Shown here in pieces: positions 61,010 through 64,000 of a DNA stretch of 64,000 nucleotides; position 1 is the stretch's first letter; each line of letters starts with the position of its first letter. The stretch covers positions 2,074,979 through 2,138,978 of the forward strand of contig NZ_FOJG01000002.1 of NCBI RefSeq assembly GCF_900110835.1. The letters are read 5' to 3'. Below the pieces are notes generated by a model, which was not told the DNA's origin, made no database searches, and saw only the letters and a list, made by a program, of their open reading frames with translations. The position numbers and the translations under genes are program-made. The stretch is from Chitinophaga arvensicola (GTDB taxonomy: Bacteria; Bacteroidota; Bacteroidia; Chitinophagales; Chitinophagaceae).

Positions 61010-61728
61010 TCCACACATTCCAGGCACCGGTATTAACCGTAAACAATATCTCCGCCGCATACGGACAAAGCATCATTCTGCGCGGCACCACGCTCAGCGT
61101 AAAAAAGGGAGCCGTTACCACCGTGATGGGACGCAATGGTGTAGGTAAAACCACCCTGCTAAAAACCATCATGGGGCTACTCCCTGCACAGGATGGCACC
61201 ATCCTTTTCAACAACGAAAATGTAACCACCCTGCCCCCGCATAAAAAAGCCCGGGCCGGTATTGCTTACGTACCGCAAGGCCGGGAAATTATCCCGAAAC
61301 TCTCGGTGTACGAAAACCTGCAACTCGGCCTGGAAGCACATCCCGACCGCAAAGCAAAAATACCGGAGGACGAAATATACCAGCTGTTTCCTATCCTGAA
61401 AGACTTTCGCAAACGTGCAGGCGGTAACCTCAGTGGCGGACAACAGCAACAATTATCTATTGCCAGGGCACTCGTAAGCCGGCCCTCCCTCCTGCTGCTG
61501 GACGAACCTACAGAAGGCATACAGCCTTCCATTGCACAGGAAATCGGCAGCATCCTGCAACAACTGGTACAGGAAAAAGGATTATCGGTATTGCTGGTGG
61601 AACAGAAAATCGACTTTGCCAACCAGGTTACGGACCACTACTATTTCATGGACCGGGGCAAGATGGTCATGGATGGCACTGCAGAAGAATTAAAGCATTC
61701 AGAACTGGAAAAACATATTTCCGTGTAA
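61006..61728 (+). CDS. urtE: Urea ABC transporter ATP-binding protein UrtE
   Basis: The 240-residue protein has Walker A GRNGVGKTTLLK, the signature NLSGGQQQQLSIARAL, Walker B PSLLLLDEPTEGIQP and H-loop VLLVEQKIDFANQ. The GIAYVPQGREIIPKLSVYEN segment is the Q-loop, typical of LivF/UrtE-type ATPases. The start overlaps the urtD stop by ATGA. It is the last gene of the transporter operon before a hairpin and the two-component genes. Confidence 0.95.
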   Translation: MIHTFQAPVLTVNNISAAYGQSIILRGTTLSVKKGAVTTVMGRNGVGKTTLLKTIMGLLPAQDGTILFNNENVTTLPPHKKARAGIAYVPQGREIIPKLSVYENLQLGLEAHPDRKAKIPEDEIYQLFPILKDFRKRAGGNLSGGQQQQLSIARALVSRPSLLLLDEPTEGIQPSIAQEIGSILQQLVQEKGLSVLLVEQKIDFANQVTDHYYFMDRGKMVMDGTAEELKHSELEKHISV

Positions 61729-61774
61729 CGCGAAAAAATAGCTGCATACGGCTGCTGTGAAGCATCCGGACAAA

Positions 61775-61815
61775 AGGCTGGCACCAGTTTACCTGGTACA
61801 GCCTCTTTCCTTTTA
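61775..61815 (+). terminator. Weak terminator between urtE and the sensor kinase gene
   Basis: AGGCTG-N2-ACCAG pairs with CTGGT-A-CAGCCT with a small internal loop, followed by CTTTCCTTTT. It may end the urt transcript or reduce read-through. Confidence 0.55.
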
Positions 61816-61830
61816 ATTACCTTTATCATT

Positions 61831-63231
61831 ATGCATCCTGTATCCGAAGATAGAAGCGTATTTAAAATATTCACCATCCTCTATGCGGTGGCGCTGACCA
61901 CCATTGCCCTGCTCTCTGTATTCAGCCAGATAAAAATCCAGCAGGCGCTGAACCATCAGATGAATGATTCGCATGTCATCAACTTTGCCGCGCGATTACG
62001 TACGTACAGCCAGACCCTCAGCAAACTGGCGCTGTTACTGGAATCCGGCAGGGACATCGATGACAACCGCAAGGAATTTATCAATACATTGAAGCAGTGG
62101 CAGAAATCGCATGAAGGTTTGCAGGCAGGCAGCAACTTCCTCAACCTCCCCGCCAATGACCAGGATGAACTGAAACAGATGTTTGAAATTATCCGGAACC
62201 CACACCAGGAAATATGGGCCGCCGCCAGCAAGATGATTGATGTATTGTACCGCGACAGCACCTTCAACCCCGCCCATATACGCCCTTACGTGCAAACCAT
62301 TCTTGCATATGAGAAGTCGTACCTGCTGGGCATGGAGCTGATCGTATTCGATTACGACCGGTTTTCCAAAGAGAGAATCCGCAACCTGAAAGAAATTGAA
62401 TACATCGTACTGGGCCTGGTACTGTTTACCCTGATGCTGGAAGCCGGCGTTATCTTCTATCCTTTATCCACCCGCATCCGCAAAATTATCCGGGGGCTGG
62501 TAGATGCCGAAGAAAGGGCCCGTAAACTCACCGAGCAGGTACAACTGGCCAACCAGGAGAAGCTATTGCGCCAGGAAACGGAACAGCGTATCCGCTCCTA
62601 TTCCATCATCAACGGGCAGGAAAAAGAACGCAAACGGGTGGCCGCTGAAATACATGATGGCATCGGGCAGATGCTGACCAGCCTGCGGATGAAACTGGAA
62701 CAGATCGAAGACCGCAGCATGCAGCACGATCCCGAAATAGCCATGGTAAATACCATGATGTACAGCATTATCAATGAAACCAAGCGGATCTGCGCCGACC
62801 TGCTGCCCAGTGTACTGGAAGATTTCGGGCTTAGGGCCGCCATCGATGAACTGATAAAGCTGTGCCGGCAAACGGCGCCGGGGATTGACTTCCAGCTGGA
62901 AGAAACTTTGTCGGCCGCCGTCTTACCCAAAGAAGTAAAGACAGGCGTTTACCGTATCTTGCAGGAAGCGTTGAACAATGCTATCAAACATGCGGAAGCG
63001 GATACCATTGAAATAGATATTGACGGCACTCCTCATTTCCTGCAGCTGACCGTCCGCGATAACGGGAAAGGCTTTCATTTCGACAGCCAGCAACTGTACT
63101 CAAAGGAACAGGCCAGGAAAGTGAATGGCATCCGCAATATGAAAGAAAGGGCAGAGTTACTGGGCGGAACGCTTCAGATCAACTCAAAGCCCGGCACCGG
63201 AGCAATTATACAGTTGGCGATAACCTTTTAG
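61831..63231 (+). CDS. NarX-like sensor histidine kinase (PilJ-type sensor domain)
   Basis: The 466-residue protein has a transmembrane helix (about 11-31), a periplasmic four-helix-type domain and a second membrane helix (about 187-208). The N-terminal RLRTYSQTLSKLALLL segment (about 55-70) resembles the P-box helix of NarX/PilJ-type sensors, which detect nitrate or nitrite. A HisKA_3 dimerisation domain follows with KRVAAEIHDGIGQML (His275) and an HATPase (LQEALNNAIKHAEADT, DNGKGFHFD, GIRNMKERAELLGG). Its 2-base gap to the response-regulator gene shows they are one pair. Location next to urt genes suggests nitrogen control, which is inference. Confidence 0.88.
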   Translation: MHPVSEDRSVFKIFTILYAVALTTIALLSVFSQIKIQQALNHQMNDSHVINFAARLRTYSQTLSKLALLLESGRDIDDNRKEFINTLKQWQKSHEGLQAGSNFLNLPANDQDELKQMFEIIRNPHQEIWAAASKMIDVLYRDSTFNPAHIRPYVQTILAYEKSYLLGMELIVFDYDRFSKERIRNLKEIEYIVLGLVLFTLMLEAGVIFYPLSTRIRKIIRGLVDAEERARKLTEQVQLANQEKLLRQETEQRIRSYSIINGQEKERKRVAAEIHDGIGQMLTSLRMKLEQIEDRSMQHDPEIAMVNTMMYSIINETKRICADLLPSVLEDFGLRAAIDELIKLCRQTAPGIDFQLEETLSAAVLPKEVKTGVYRILQEALNNAIKHAEADTIEIDIDGTPHFLQLTVRDNGKGFHFDSQQLYSKEQARKVNGIRNMKERAELLGGTLQINSKPGTGAIIQLAITF

Positions 63232-63233
63232 CA

Positions 63234-63893
63234 ATGAAAAAAATAGGCGTTTTTTTAGTAGATGATCATGAAATATTCCGGAACGGCCTTAAACAGCTGA
63301 TCAACAGTGAGGCAGATATGGAGGTAACCGGGGAAGCCAGCAGCGGGGAAGATGCCCTGCAACAACTGGCCACCGCACAACCGGACGTGATCATCATGGA
63401 TATCCGGATGCCGGGTATGAACGGATTGGAAACCAGCATTCTCTTACTGGAGAAAAATCCCCGTGGCAGGATTTTGTTTTTTAGTCTTTTTGATGAACCG
63501 GATTACGTGGCCGCTGCGCTGGAAATGGGCGCCAGTGGTTACATCCTGAAAGATACCAGCAATAAAATATTCCTCAGTGCCATCCGCACTATTCATCAGG
63601 GGAAGTATTATTTTATCGGGGAAGTGAGTGATATTCTTGTGAAGAAATACCTCGATGCCAAACAAACACCGGGCAATGGCGGCGCCCAGGAGATCTCCCT
63701 TTCCCGCCGCGAAGAACAGATCATGCGGATGATCAGTCAGGGACTCAACAACAAAGACATTGCTGAATCCCTGAACATCAGTATCCGTACTATTGAAGCA
63801 CACCGGATGAATATTCTGCGCAAATTCCAGGTGAACAGTATCGAAGAAGCGGTAGAATACTCCAGGGTAAATGGTTTGCTCAAAGAAGAATAG
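63234..63893 (+). CDS. NarL/LuxR-type response regulator
   Basis: The 219-residue protein has an acidic pair in LVDDHEIFRNGL, phospho-acceptor Asp56 in DVIIMDIRMPGMNG, and a late YILKDTSNKIFLSA loop with Lys. A LuxR helix-turn-helix follows (LSRREEQIMRMISQGLNNKD, IAESLNISIRTIEAHRMNIL). It is cotranscribed with the sensor kinase. If its target is the neighbouring operon, the palindromes at 54638-54682 are the obvious sites; this is not shown. Confidence 0.92.
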   Translation: MKKIGVFLVDDHEIFRNGLKQLINSEADMEVTGEASSGEDALQQLATAQPDVIIMDIRMPGMNGLETSILLLEKNPRGRILFFSLFDEPDYVAAALEMGASGYILKDTSNKIFLSAIRTIHQGKYYFIGEVSDILVKKYLDAKQTPGNGGAQEISLSRREEQIMRMISQGLNNKDIAESLNISIRTIEAHRMNILRKFQVNSIEEAVEYSRVNGLLKEE

Positions 63894-63896
63894 TCC

Positions 63897-64000
63897 TTAT
63901 TTCGTCCAGCTGTTATCTTTCGCATTGGCATCCATGAACAGGTTGCCATCCAGTTGTATTCCCTGCACGTCTCCGGCCAGCGTAATATCCAGCGTTACCG
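63897..64000 (-). CDS. C-terminal end of an unidentified protein (partial)
   Basis: On the minus strand a frame open from the window edge ends in TAA at 63897-63899. The last residues include LDITLAGDVQGIQLDGNLFM and a polar DANAKDNSWTK tail. The segment looks beta-rich but is too short to place in a family. It is convergent with the response-regulator gene, 3 bases apart. Confidence 0.5.
   Translation of the reverse strand, partial: VTLDITLAGDVQGIQLDGNLFMDANAKDNSWTK

Noticed and set aside
1-64000. CRISPR array
   Set aside because: No regularly spaced identical repeats were seen. The hairpin run at 46612-46784 has different stems and no spacers of constant length.

Overview
The window looks like a chromosomal segment of a Bacteroidota bacterium, most likely a Chitinophagaceae member close to Chitinophaga. 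The evidence is two SusC/SusD pairs, a FecI/FecR pair whose FecR ends in an STN-like DUF4974 domain, TonB receptors that open with a carboxypeptidase-regulatory-like domain, many AraC regulators, AT-rich spacers with few strong Shine-Dalgarno sequences, and TAnnTTTG-like promoter elements. The genus is an inference from protein style; no rRNA or other marker gene is present.

Layout. 1-1.2 kb: the end of a siderophore-interacting flavoprotein and an M50-type membrane metalloprotease. 1.5-5.9 kb: a TonB receptor followed by a Tat-exported PhoD-like phosphatase, probably a phosphate-scavenging pair. 5.9-8.3 kb: three minus-strand envelope proteins. 8.5-15 kb: FecI sigma factor, FecR anti-sigma factor, SusC and SusD. 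15.2-16.9 kb: a lone beta-helix protein. 17.5-22.4 kb: a second SusC/SusD pair. 22.7-24.5 kb: a TPR lipoprotein. 24.5-26 kb: three small immunity-like genes with no visible toxin. 26-29.2 kb: DUF779, aldehyde dehydrogenase and a divergent AraC regulator. 29.3-33.6 kb: SIMPL-domain and membrane proteins beside a TPR-histidine kinase/LuxR response regulator pair. 33.8-38.9 kb: an MFS/HlyD/TolC efflux operon led by a coupled 78-residue protein and a divergent AraC regulator. 39-44.4 kb: esterase, HxlR, two short-chain dehydrogenases, two AraC regulators and a GlcG/HbpS protein.

44.5-47.8 kb is a mobile-element scar zone beside tRNA-Lys(TTT). It holds two displaced copies of a 'terminator plus tRNA 3' end' module, a nonsense-interrupted ORF6N gene, a GNAT-like/small-protein pair, a run of short hairpins, a 93-residue orphan and a broken SUKH immunity gene. 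No integrase is visible.

47.9-54 kb holds housekeeping and accessory genes: YdeI/OmpD-like, NTF2-like, YccF, an alpha/beta hydrolase, a secreted (alpha/alpha)6-type glycosidase and a 2OG-Fe(II) oxygenase. 54.7-63.9 kb is an outer-membrane porin plus a complete UrtABCDE urea-type ABC importer, followed by a NarX-like sensor kinase and a LuxR-type response regulator. Two identical-core palindromes 33 bp apart sit just upstream of the porin. Together these look like a regulated nitrogen-acquisition unit. The window closes inside a minus-strand gene.

The most unusual signals are the nested tRNA-Lys scars with their hairpin run, the twin palindromes before the urt operon, the small ORFs that overlap SusC starts by ATGA, and the orphan immunity cluster.
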